From: Acidimicrobiales bacterium
GTDB lineage: Bacteria; Actinomycetota; Acidimicrobiia; Acidimicrobiales; Poriferisodalaceae
Direction of reading: 5' to 3'
DNA length: 21,588 nucleotides
NCBI GenBank assembly: GCA_020439485.1
Contig: JAGQSP010000040.1
Location: 1-21,588 of the forward strand
The notes beneath the pieces were generated by a model. The model had not been told where the DNA came from, made no database searches, and saw only the letters and a list, made by a program, of their open reading frames with translations. Both the position numbers and the translations under genes were made by a program. This document shows positions 1 through 6,796 of this stretch, piece after piece. How positions within the stretch are numbered: the stretch's first letter is position 1; each line of letters opens with the position of its first letter.

Positions 1-1404
1 ATCGGTGTGATCGTGGGGGCGAGCCTGATGGTCACCGTTGGCGCCGTTGTAGGAGCGGTGGCCGTAGCAGTGATCGGCGGTCTCGGTATCGCCCGGATCG
101 GGGGCGTCCCGTTGTTGGAGACGATCCCGCTTGGTTGGCGGTTCGTGTCCATGAAAGCGAACGGTGAGTCGGTCTGGTTCGAACGGGTCCCAGTCGTCGG
201 CGGCGATGCGGACCATCCGGTCCCACCGGCGATGCGTGGCCTGGAGCTCCTTACCGTCGAAGCCAGCACGACTGGCGACGGTTCGCCGGGATCACGAGTG
301 GCGGTCGGTCACGACACCGAGAGCGGCACGATTTCGGCCACCCTGCGGGTAGCGGGCAGGCAGTTCGGTCTGCTCGAGCCCGCCGAACAGGACTGGTTGA
401 TCTCGGGATGGGGAACCGCGCTTGGCGCGTTCGTCAGCGAACGCAACCCTGTCGTCAGCGTCCGCTGGTCCCAATGGGCCGCCCCCGCCGGGCTGGAGGA
501 ACACCGGGTCTGGCTCAGCGAACACCTCGCCACCGACCCTGTCGAAGACGTCCGCGCCGCATACGAGCAGCTGCTGCGAGAAGCGGGAGGACGCACCGCG
601 CGAAGCGAGGTACTGGTCACCGTGACCGTCGCCATCGGCCGGGTCCGTCGACGGCGCAACGACACTGATCAGCTCGCCGCAGCGGTCGAAACCCTGCTCG
701 GCGAGATGCGCCTGTTCGCACAACGCCTCGAATCGGCAGGGCTGATCGTGTCAGCACCTCTCACACCTGCCCAGTGGGCCCGGGCCATGCGACTGCGCCT
801 CGACCCATCCACCAGGCTGGCACTCGACCGCCGCCAACGCAGCCTCGGCGAAACCGCCGGAGCGGCCAACCCAGCCCATGCCGGCCCGAGCGTCACCGAA
901 ACCACCTGGAACGCCTGGCGCACCGACGGTGCCTGGCACCGCACCCTGCGAGTCGCGGAATGGCCACGCATCGACGTCGGCGCCCAATGGCTGTCAGACC
1001 TGCTGCTGTACTCGGGGTGCGTCCGAACGATGACCGTCGCACTCGAACCCGTCGCCAGATCCAAGAGCCAACGATCGATCGTCCGCGAGTCCGCCAAGAT
1101 CGAGTCCGACGCAGCTCACCGAGCCGAGAAGGGCTTCCGCGTAGGCGCCCACCACCGGCGGGCACGTCAAGCCGTCGAGGAACGAGAAGAAGAACTCGTC
1201 GCCGGCTACAGCGAGTTCAACTACGCAGGACTCATCACCGTCACAGCGCCCAGCATCGACGAACTCGACCAGGCCACCGATGAGGTCTCTCAGATCGCAG
1301 CATCGCTCGGCATCGAACTGCGACCGTTGCACGGACGCCACGACATCGGCACGCTCGCGTCGCTACCAGTTGCCCGAGGCATCGTCCCCAAGGAACGCAC
1401 ATGA
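1..1404 (+). CDS. SCO6880-family conjugation protein, 5' truncated by window edge
   Basis: Membrane protein of actinobacterial conjugative type IV secretion modules, thought to act at the inner membrane with the VirB4-type ATPase. The frame is open from base 1 and the first in-frame GTG (position 7) falls inside a hydrophobic stretch, so the true start lies upstream and the N-terminus is missing. Seen: an N-terminal membrane segment rich in Val, Ala and Gly, then a soluble region of about 400 residues with no Walker motif. A block around bases 400-700 (motif VSVRWSQW, then a helical region) resembles the N-terminal non-ATPase domain of VirB4 proteins. The stop overlaps the next gene's start (ATGA at 1401), implying translational coupling. 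The family call rests on overall pattern and on position directly before the ATPase. Inference: the pair is a split VirB3/VirB4 unit. Confidence 0.72.
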   Translation: MGVIVGASLMVTVGAVVGAVAVAVIGGLGIARIGGVPLLETIPLGWRFVSMKANGESVWFERVPVVGGDADHPVPPAMRGLELLTVEASTTGDGSPGSRVAVGHDTESGTISATLRVAGRQFGLLEPAEQDWLISGWGTALGAFVSERNPVVSVRWSQWAAPAGLEEHRVWLSEHLATDPVEDVRAAYEQLLREAGGRTARSEVLVTVTVAIGRVRRRRNDTDQLAAAVETLLGEMRLFAQRLESAGLIVSAPLTPAQWARAMRLRLDPSTRLALDRRQRSLGETAGAANPAHAGPSVTETTWNAWRTDGAWHRTLRVAEWPRIDVGAQWLSDLLLYSGCVRTMTVALEPVARSKSQRSIVRESAKIESDAAHRAEKGFRVGAHHRRARQAVEEREEELVAGYSEFNYAGLITVTAPSIDELDQATDEVSQIAASLGIELRPLHGRHDIGTLASLPVARGIVPKERT

Positions 1405-2729
1405 CCAGACCGCCCGGTGATCAACGATCGCGGTGGCGACCCCGGCCAGGACTGCGACTTCCGCGCCATCGGGCAACGAATGCGCACATGTCGGCCATCT
1501 ACCCGTTCCACGGCGGTAACGGACTCGGCCCCAAAGGCGTCTACATCGGCGAGGACCAATCCGCAGGCGGCACCGCCTGGCACTACGACCCGTTCCAGCT
1601 CTACACCGACGGCATCATCACCTCACCGAACATGCTCGTGCTCGGCATGGTCGGATCTGGCAAGTCAGCGGCAGTCAAGACACTGCTCTACCGATCCGTC
1701 GGGCTGCTCGGATCAGCCGATGGCCAACCACGATGGTGCGCCATCCTCGACCCCAAAGGCGAATACGGACCCCTAGCCAAAGCACTCGGCCTCGCCCGAA
1801 TCCGGCTCGCCCCCGGCGGCACGACCAGACTCAACCCACTCGACGCAGGGCCCGTCTCTGTCGGAGTCGACGGACTCCGCAGCCGGCGAGCCCAGATGAT
1901 CGCCGCGCTCTCAGCCTCAGTCCTCGGCAGAGAACTCACACCCCTCGAAGACGCCGCCATCGGCTGGATCACCGACGAACTCAACCGGTCCGGCGAGCAC
2001 GAACCCACCCTGGCCGATGTCGTCCACCTGCTGGCCAGCCCGACAGCGGCGATGCGCGACCGGGCCCAGTTCGACCGAGCCGAACGACTGGCTCAAGAAC
2101 TCAACGGCCTGCGATTCGGGATCGGCAAGCTCCTCGACGGATCGCTGCGCGGCATGTTCGACGGCCAATCGACCGAACGGATCGATTGGACCGGGCGAGG
2201 TGTCGTCATCGACCTCTCAGCCGTTCACCAAGACACCGCGGCGCTCACCGCTGTGATGATCGCGGCGACCGGCTGGCTCCAATCCCTTCTCGCCGCACCA
2301 GAATCCGAACACGTACCCCGGCGGGTCCAGGTGCTCGAAGAGATCTGGGCGCTACTCGGCTCCGAACGAGTGGCCAAGTACTACCAGTCGTGCCAGAAAC
2401 TCGCCCGCAGCTACGGCGTCGCCAACATCTCTGTCGCCCACCGCATTGCCGACCTACGAGCCCAAACCAACGACGGCACCGCCGCGGCCAAAGTCAGCAT
2501 GGGCATCCTCGCCGACACCCAAACCCAGATCCTGTTCCGCCAATCAGCAGACCAGATCCCCGAAGCCGTCCAAAACCTCGGCCTCACCACCCACGAAGCA
2601 GCCATCCTCCCCCGACTCGCCCGAGGCCAAGCCCTCTGGAAAGTCGCCGACCACACCGCCATCGTCCAACACCGAATCGGCACAAATGAATGGTCCATCT
2701 GCGACACGGATCGGCGGCTGTCGGTGTAG
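1401..2729 (+). CDS. VirB4/TraC-like conjugative transfer ATPase
   Basis: Cytoplasmic ATPase that powers assembly or substrate transfer in a conjugative type IV secretion system. The protein has 442 residues. Walker A is GMVGSGKS (residues 82-89). A DPKGEYGPL motif follows, typical of the VirB4/HerA/FtsK-like class. Walker B ends in a Glu pair (residues 313-314, VQVLEEIW). A later segment with SVAHR and LFRQS matches the motif III and arginine-finger region of the family. Canonical VirB4 proteins are about 800 residues; this one keeps essentially only the ATPase half, which fits the missing half being carried by the preceding gene. It starts at ATG 1401, overlapping the upstream stop by four bases, and no independent Shine-Dalgarno is needed. 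The first 30 or so residues are Arg/Pro-rich; ATG 1488 is a possible shorter start. Confidence 0.85.
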   Translation: MTRPPGDQRSRWRPRPGLRLPRHRATNAHMSAIYPFHGGNGLGPKGVYIGEDQSAGGTAWHYDPFQLYTDGIITSPNMLVLGMVGSGKSAAVKTLLYRSVGLLGSADGQPRWCAILDPKGEYGPLAKALGLARIRLAPGGTTRLNPLDAGPVSVGVDGLRSRRAQMIAALSASVLGRELTPLEDAAIGWITDELNRSGEHEPTLADVVHLLASPTAAMRDRAQFDRAERLAQELNGLRFGIGKLLDGSLRGMFDGQSTERIDWTGRGVVIDLSAVHQDTAALTAVMIAATGWLQSLLAAPESEHVPRRVQVLEEIWALLGSERVAKYYQSCQKLARSYGVANISVAHRIADLRAQTNDGTAAAKVSMGILADTQTQILFRQSADQIPEAVQNLGLTTHEAAILPRLARGQALWKVADHTAIVQHRIGTNEWSICDTDRRLSV

Positions 2730-2740
2730 CCGATCCGGTG
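2705..2740 (+). terminator. Hairpin over the VirB4-like stop codon
   Basis: A perfect 9-bp inverted repeat, CGGATCGGC (2707-2715) and GCCGATCCG (2729-2737), with a 13-nt loop. It extends by CAC/GTG with one bulged base to 2705-2740. It spans the TAG stop (2727-2729). No T-run follows, so it is either a factor-dependent or high-GC terminator or an mRNA-stabilising hairpin. Everything downstream for about 780 bp is decayed sequence, which fits this being the end of the left conjugation operon. Confidence 0.45.
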
Positions 2741-2796
2741 CGAGCCTGCGTGTGGCGAGTCACCTGGCACCGTCGGCTCTCTGTGCAGGTAGAGGT

Positions 2797-2930
2797 ACTC
2801 ACTGAGCCGTCCGATATCGACCACCGGTTGGTCGCGAACGACTCTGCGTTCTCATCGTGAGCCACAACGATCACCATTGTCTCTCCAGCGATCTCAGCGA
2901 GAGCGCTGTAGACGTCAAGTCTGGACTGAT
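2797..2930 (-). pseudogene. C-terminal remnant of an ABC transporter ATPase
   Basis: The - strand frame reads SRLDVYSALAEIAGE, then a hydrophobic strand and VVAHDENAESFAT, ending near SDGSV. This matches the last part of an ABC ATPase: the helix after the D-loop, the beta strand leading to the switch His (H-loop, bases 2857-2859), and the final 'DG' turn. Walker A, the signature motif and Walker B are all missing, and upstream of about 2930 the frame loses resemblance. The fragment therefore cannot be functional. The reading frame stays open to 2584 only because it runs antisense to the ATPase gene. The ABC assignment is from motif order by eye and is moderately sure. Confidence 0.5.
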
Positions 2931-2966
2931 TGGGCGGGCCCCTGTTGGTGGTCCAGGCGAGCCGCA

Positions 2967-3500
2967 ATGCCTATGGCTCAGTACGTTGGACTCGGCCTGA
3001 ATGCCGAACAGAACCTGCTTGCATTCGAAGCCGAGGAGAGTCGTCGACAGGCCCTTGTCGCTGAATGAATGGTGGCGCTTGATCTGCCTTACGAGGCGCT
3101 GAAAAGGAGTTCAACGTGTTCGCCCAGACCGCGACGCGAGAGGCACGGCGTAACTCGGCCTAGTTGAGGCGTTCCAGCGATCGCGGGCTCGAGCTTCGGA
3201 CCTGCAAATCGCCCAGGATCCGAACGATGTACGCGCCGCGTCTCTAGCAGCTGACAGATCGCAACACTTACGATCGCGCTCTCTACCGGCGTCGGCTGGG
3301 AGGATGTTGACCACGATGCGGCCGATTTTGCCAACAGTTGCACTCGGCGAGCCTACGCCGAAGTCCCGGGCACGGCGGCAGTCGCTGCGGACCTGCGCGC
3401 CGGGTATTGGAGTGAGCGCCATAGCGCCATCGATTCCGCCCCTAAGGTTGATGCGGTGCTGGAGGCCTGGAGGCAGTGCATGGACGGGCTTATGGCGTGA
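2967..3500 (+). pseudogene. Decayed secreted/lipoprotein-like gene with several frameshifts
   Basis: Pieces of one protein can be followed across three frames. First is AQYVGLGLNAEQNLLAFEAE to LVAE (to 3065), then a TGA at 3066-3068 where the family pattern would have a Cys (E-C-M), then MVALDLPYEALK. A shift follows to FNVFAQTATREARRN, another to EAFQRS...DPNDVRAASLAADRS, a short NTYDRALY piece, and finally WEDVDHDAADFANSC to EAWRQCMDGLMA ending at 3498-3500. The spacing of 'CM', 'DPND', 'YDRALY', 'C' and 'W..CM' resembles a family of hypothetical secreted proteins I recall from Acidimicrobiia. The signal peptide and N-terminus are absent. At least one nonsense change and about four frame changes make it dead. 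The family link is recalled, not searched. Confidence 0.5.
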
Positions 3501-3509
3501 TCGTCAGGT

Positions 3510-4604
3510 TCATGTCGCATCGGGCGCCGGGAAGTACCTCTCGCAGAGGTTCGAAACGTCGCTCGATACTTCCTGAGCGGTGCGTCCGGGCGTACGTATC
3601 GCCACATCCTTGGTTGGGCGTAGTGGGCAGCGGTCCGTCCAGATCACTGCAGCGAAAGATCCCGCGCTGACGGCGCTTCTAAACGACGCCAACAGAGTAT
3701 CCGATTCGCCAACAGCGAGAATCACGTCAGTGGTTTCTGCGAGCGCCAGTTTCAGCTGTCGGCGAAGGACGAACGAGGGCCAACTCTCCTGATCCTGTTG
3801 GATCAGCTCCGGCTGCGCAGTCCCTCGAACCACGATGTCCTTCAGCCTCTCCGCGGCAAGCACCGCCACGTGGAGGGCGTCCCGCCGAGAGCTGTCGACA
3901 AGCACGACTATGCGCGACCTGGGATTGCGGGCGAACAATCGCAGTGGAGGCAGCCGCGATCGCACACCAGCTAGAAATAGCCCTTCTTGATCGCCACGGT
4001 ATAGGAGGGGTGATCCCGCCACCCCGTCTCCTACAAGAGAGTGGAGGTCTCCAACGTCGAGAGAAGCTGCCGTTCGACGAATCGTCGTGGTGAGGAGAAG
4101 CGATGCTGACAATTCGTCTGTGTCTGCCAGCGCTGTTGGTATGCGAATGGCGCTGCGGTTGGGCCAACTCACTGCGGTGAGGACGTATGACCTAACGTCC
4201 TCAATCGAGACCGGCGGCGGAACTGTAGCCAACTCCCGTGGCAAGTCGATCACCTTGAATCCCTGCTCTGCTATCAGGTCAACCTCATCCGGAGTCCACT
4301 CTCTGTCGGAAACAACGGCGATGGAGCCCGTCATCACACCTGCGAGCGTCTCGCTCCGATTCACGTCTTCCACACGGACCCTCGTCTGAGCGAACCGGAT
4401 CGACCCGTACGCAAAGAATCCGAGCGCTGCGATGGCGGCAACTGACCGATCAAGCGAACCAGCGAAACCAAATACAACGAGCGCGAGGCTCAGCAGATAC
4501 CACAACCCAAGCCGGACCCGCCCGCGAACCTCCCCCGCACGCACCAGTTGTCTTGCACGGTCCCAGGCTCCCGCTTGGATCTGCTCGACAATCATCCCAC
4601 GCAC
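3510..4604 (-). CDS. Two-helix membrane protein, possible immunity protein of the second toxin cassette
   Basis: Not a recognised family. The protein has 364 residues from a GTG start at 4604, two bases after the preceding stop; an ATG at 4595 gives 361 residues. A GGCAGGTGA stretch about 12 bases upstream of the GTG could serve as ribosome binding site. Residues 1-30 are basic and amphipathic. Two membrane helices lie at about 33-50 and 53-71, and the remaining ~290 residues form a soluble, mixed alpha/beta-looking domain with hydrophobic strands (IRIVVLVDSS-like, DVILAVGES) and no catalytic signature I can name. It is the last gene of the - strand Rhs block. In polymorphic-toxin loci an immunity gene follows each toxin module, so that role is inferred from position only. 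Confidence 0.6.
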   Translation of the reverse strand: MRGMIVEQIQAGAWDRARQLVRAGEVRGRVRLGLWYLLSLALVVFGFAGSLDRSVAAIAALGFFAYGSIRFAQTRVRVEDVNRSETLAGVMTGSIAVVSDREWTPDEVDLIAEQGFKVIDLPRELATVPPPVSIEDVRSYVLTAVSWPNRSAIRIPTALADTDELSASLLLTTTIRRTAASLDVGDLHSLVGDGVAGSPLLYRGDQEGLFLAGVRSRLPPLRLFARNPRSRIVVLVDSSRRDALHVAVLAAERLKDIVVRGTAQPELIQQDQESWPSFVLRRQLKLALAETTDVILAVGESDTLLASFRSAVSAGSFAAVIWTDRCPLRPTKDVAIRTPGRTAQEVSSDVSNLCERYFPAPDAT

Positions 4605-4606
4605 GA

Positions 4607-5215
4607 TTAGTCATCACCTGCCAGAACTGAGCTGGCCACAGCCCAGTCGAGAGAGAGAACGCCCCAAACGCGGGCGCTCGAAATCGCAGCTCTTTGGGTG
4701 GTGCTCGCCGCAATACTGCTGAACACGGGCGAAGCCAACACTGGCGAAGACGAGATGATGTTCGAAGTCCGGGCCGCGGCCCGCGTCCCAGCCCCGAAAC
4801 CAACCAGTCCAAGTCCCGTCGATACCACGGCCTCCCCACATCCAAAGCTAGCCAGATCGCTCGTGCAGTCTGACCACTCCCGCTGACCCGCCGAAACGGT
4901 GCCAGCTGCTGATGCCAACGCTCCAACTACGCAACCGGCCCCCGCTGTCGGCGTGCAGAGCAGGTAGCCAGCCAACGCGACGCCGGACAGGACTATCTCA
5001 CGGTTGTTCCAGACGAAGCCCACGGCTCCCTTCTCGTACCAGCTTCTGTTGTCGCCGTACATATCGAACTGGCCGTTCCTGAGAAGCACTCCGGCGGCCC
5101 ATCTCATTGCATAGGTGCCCCCGCCGCGCCCGCTCCCGATCGCCTCGCAGTCGCCATTGGAAATGATTGTTGTCGAACTTCCCGGCACTGTGCTCGCCAA
5201 CGTCGAAAGCACCAT
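4607..5215 (-). CDS. Rhs/polymorphic-toxin tip-like protein, 3' part of a frame-disrupted cassette
   Basis: The longest intact frame encodes 202 residues from ATG 5215. Residues 50-70 (GQFDMYGDNRSWYE, then FVWNN) lead into a hydrophobic stretch (73-104), a QREWSDC...ASFGCGEAVVS segment and a second hydrophobic Gly/Val region (130-145). This order, Trp-rich entry, hydrophobic pair and spaced cysteines, recalls the linker that follows the Rhs core in many actinobacterial Rhs proteins. An in-frame stop sits just upstream (5231-5233), while the neighbouring frame is open from 5630 to 4998. The real product may therefore have begun at 5630 and been broken by a frameshift. The ~55-residue tail is Ser/Ala-rich and unassigned. 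No toxin motif is seen. Confidence 0.45.
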   Translation of the reverse strand: MVLSTLASTVPGSSTTIISNGDCEAIGSGRGGGTYAMRWAAGVLLRNGQFDMYGDNRSWYEKGAVGFVWNNREIVLSGVALAGYLLCTPTAGAGCVVGALASAAGTVSAGQREWSDCTSDLASFGCGEAVVSTGLGLVGFGAGTRAAARTSNIISSSPVLASPVFSSIAASTTQRAAISSARVWGVLSLDWAVASSVLAGDD

Positions 5216-5630
5216 AGTTGGCTGCGACGACTACGAGCGCTGGCTGTGCATCGTCCTCGCCGCACCCCCCGGCACATAGGCTAATGGCCAGGTCGCCGGG
5301 CTGACTGATACGCCCATATTGAGCCGTAAGGTGAGGGACCAGCATCCGGCGTGGACGCCCAGCACCCCAGATCTGCGGGAGGGTACTGAATCGACCAGTC
5401 GGGTCTACCCACGCCTGACCTGCGGCGACAGGATTTCGGGCACCCACAGGCTCATCAACGAAAACCGCCACGCCGCCTAACTTCGCACGCCCCGCCGACT
5501 CCCCACCCCGCGCCAAACCGTGATACCTCGCGCCCAGAAACGCCCGAATGGCCCAGACCCGGACCAAAAGGCCGCTACTGAGACCCCCACCAAGCCGACC
5601 GACGAATTCTCGGCAGGCACAGGCTTCCAT
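5216..5630 (-). pseudogene. 5' part of the frame-disrupted Rhs-tip-like cassette
   Basis: An ATG at 5630 overlaps the TGA of the preceding gene by one base (TGATG), a classic coupled start. The frame runs 636 bases to 4998, but the last third is antisense-like (Arg-rich) and overlaps the clearly coding frame of the 202-residue ORF. The upstream portion carries ARYHGLARG, then RNPVAAGQAWVDPTGRF, a loose match to the end of an Rhs core (ARYYDP...NNP...DPTG). It then gives QYGRISQPGDLAISLCAGGC and ALVVVAANYGAFDVG before meaning fades near 5145. The simplest reading is one ancestral gene, 5630 to 4607, with a frame change between about 5230 and 5130. Sequencing error or programmed frameshifting are alternatives. 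Confidence 0.4.
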
Positions 5631-6103
5631 CAACCGCCGTCTTGTGGCCCGAAGCCCGTAAAATCAACTTCAACGCCAATATCCCTGATGCCGGAGCCCA
5701 AGAACTGGCGCCAGTTCGGGTCCTGAAGTGAAGTTACATGAATTGCTGGGTCTATCCAGTAGTCGCTAACGGCTTCGTCGCGGATCACGAACAGATGACT
5801 CGCAGGCAGGCGAGCTTGAAAGAAACCTAGAAGGTGCGAAACGTATGGCGCCGGTGCTCGGCATGTGGTTTCGGCACCGTCTGAAGCAACGGTGAACGGA
5901 GCGAGGATCACAACAGCTATGCAGCCAGGGTCTTCGGTCTTCGCGCGCCTTTCGACGGAGTACATGAGGTCGGTTTCATAGAGCTGGCGTTGGCCTTGCC
6001 AAATCAGGAGTGGGCCCAGCGGCGTTGCACGATGAATTACCTCGCCTACCCGGGCGCACTGTGTGTCGTTTGGTCCGATCACGAAAGCAAAATCAAGGTT
6101 CAT
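5630..6103 (-). CDS. Putative immunity protein for the Rhs toxin
   Basis: A 157-residue protein with no recognised domain. It starts at ATG 6103, six bases after the Rhs stop (6110-6112), and its stop overlaps the next start (TGATG). It is therefore almost certainly co-translated with the toxin. No signal peptide or membrane helix is visible. The composition is mixed with many acidic residues and central hydrophobic strands (CIAVVILAPF, SHLFVIRDE), consistent with a compact cytoplasmic fold. In Rhs and WapA loci the gene directly after the toxin encodes the cognate immunity protein, which binds the C-terminal toxin in the producer's cytoplasm. Small size, position and lack of a known fold fit that role, but function is inferred from context only. 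Confidence 0.6.
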   Translation of the reverse strand: MNLDFAFVIGPNDTQCARVGEVIHRATPLGPLLIWQGQRQLYETDLMYSVERRAKTEDPGCIAVVILAPFTVASDGAETTCRAPAPYVSHLLGFFQARLPASHLFVIRDEAVSDYWIDPAIHVTSLQDPNWRQFLGSGIRDIGVEVDFTGFGPQDGG

Positions 6104-6109
6104 TCTTGA

Positions 6110-6796
6110 CTACCCCAGAAGGTCATCGACTCGATCCAACAATCCGACCTCCAGATCAATCCTGGCCGCATGATCCCGGAACTTCTGAGTCCCCTGTGGG
6201 AACGTACCGTCCCAGAGGTTCCGCTGTCGGTTTCTGATGCTAACAAGCAGATCACTCCGCAGATTCTGCAGTTGGTCCTTCGTTAGACCGGACAGCTGAC
6301 CCGTCTGCGGGAGCGGTCCATCAAGCACCTGGTTCTGAAAGTTGGTGTCCGTCTTCAGCTGCCACGGGGGGCAACCTTCTGTGTTGTGAACAAGTACTTC
6401 TACGCTTCCGACGCCGACGTAGAAGGTGTTCAACCCCTCTACTGTCAGGTTGTACGCAAGAGCTCTTACTTCGGTCGAGCGGTCAAGCCCGACAACCTCG
6501 ACTAATGCGTTGTCGGCAGTGAGGAGTTGATCGCCAGATTCGAGGTGGTCGGCTCGCTGCCACTCACCGTCTGTCACGCTCCAGAACGGATGGTCTTCGG
6601 TTGTAGAAAGCCGGTAGTCGTCAATCTGGAGCTCCAGGAGCATGTCTTCGTGGACCCACAGATCGGTTACCTGTCTTGAGCCACCTCGTCCTGTCCTGGG
6701 ATCATGCGCGAGGACCCATTCGCCAACTTCAACCTCGGATATGGGTTTCGTCGATCTATCCGCCATGACGACTTCGCTCTCGGCAGAGAACGAACA
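6110..6796 (-). other. HINT domain and 89-residue C-terminal toxin candidate of the Rhs protein
   Basis: Cys3114 opens a HINT fold (CSFSAESEVVMADRS). VGEWVLAHDP, STTEDHPFW and NTFYVGVGSVEVLVHNT follow, the usual pretoxin-HINT motif order. The terminal His-Asn (3250-3251) is the expected autocleavage site. Cleavage would free an 89-residue fragment: EGCPPW start, a Gly/Pro turn, then helices around LTKDQLQNLRSDLLVSIRNR and DHAARIDLEVGLLDRVDDLL. No known nuclease, deaminase or ADP-ribosyltransferase motif is visible. Confidence 0.7.

Noticed and set aside
1733..2689. + strand open frame of 318 codons inside the VirB4-like gene
   Set aside because: Arg/His/Pro-rich out-of-frame shadow of the ATPase gene.
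2877..3068. Stand-alone 63-residue gene
   Set aside because: Its second half continues, after the stop, into other frames of the same decayed protein, so it is a pseudogene piece.
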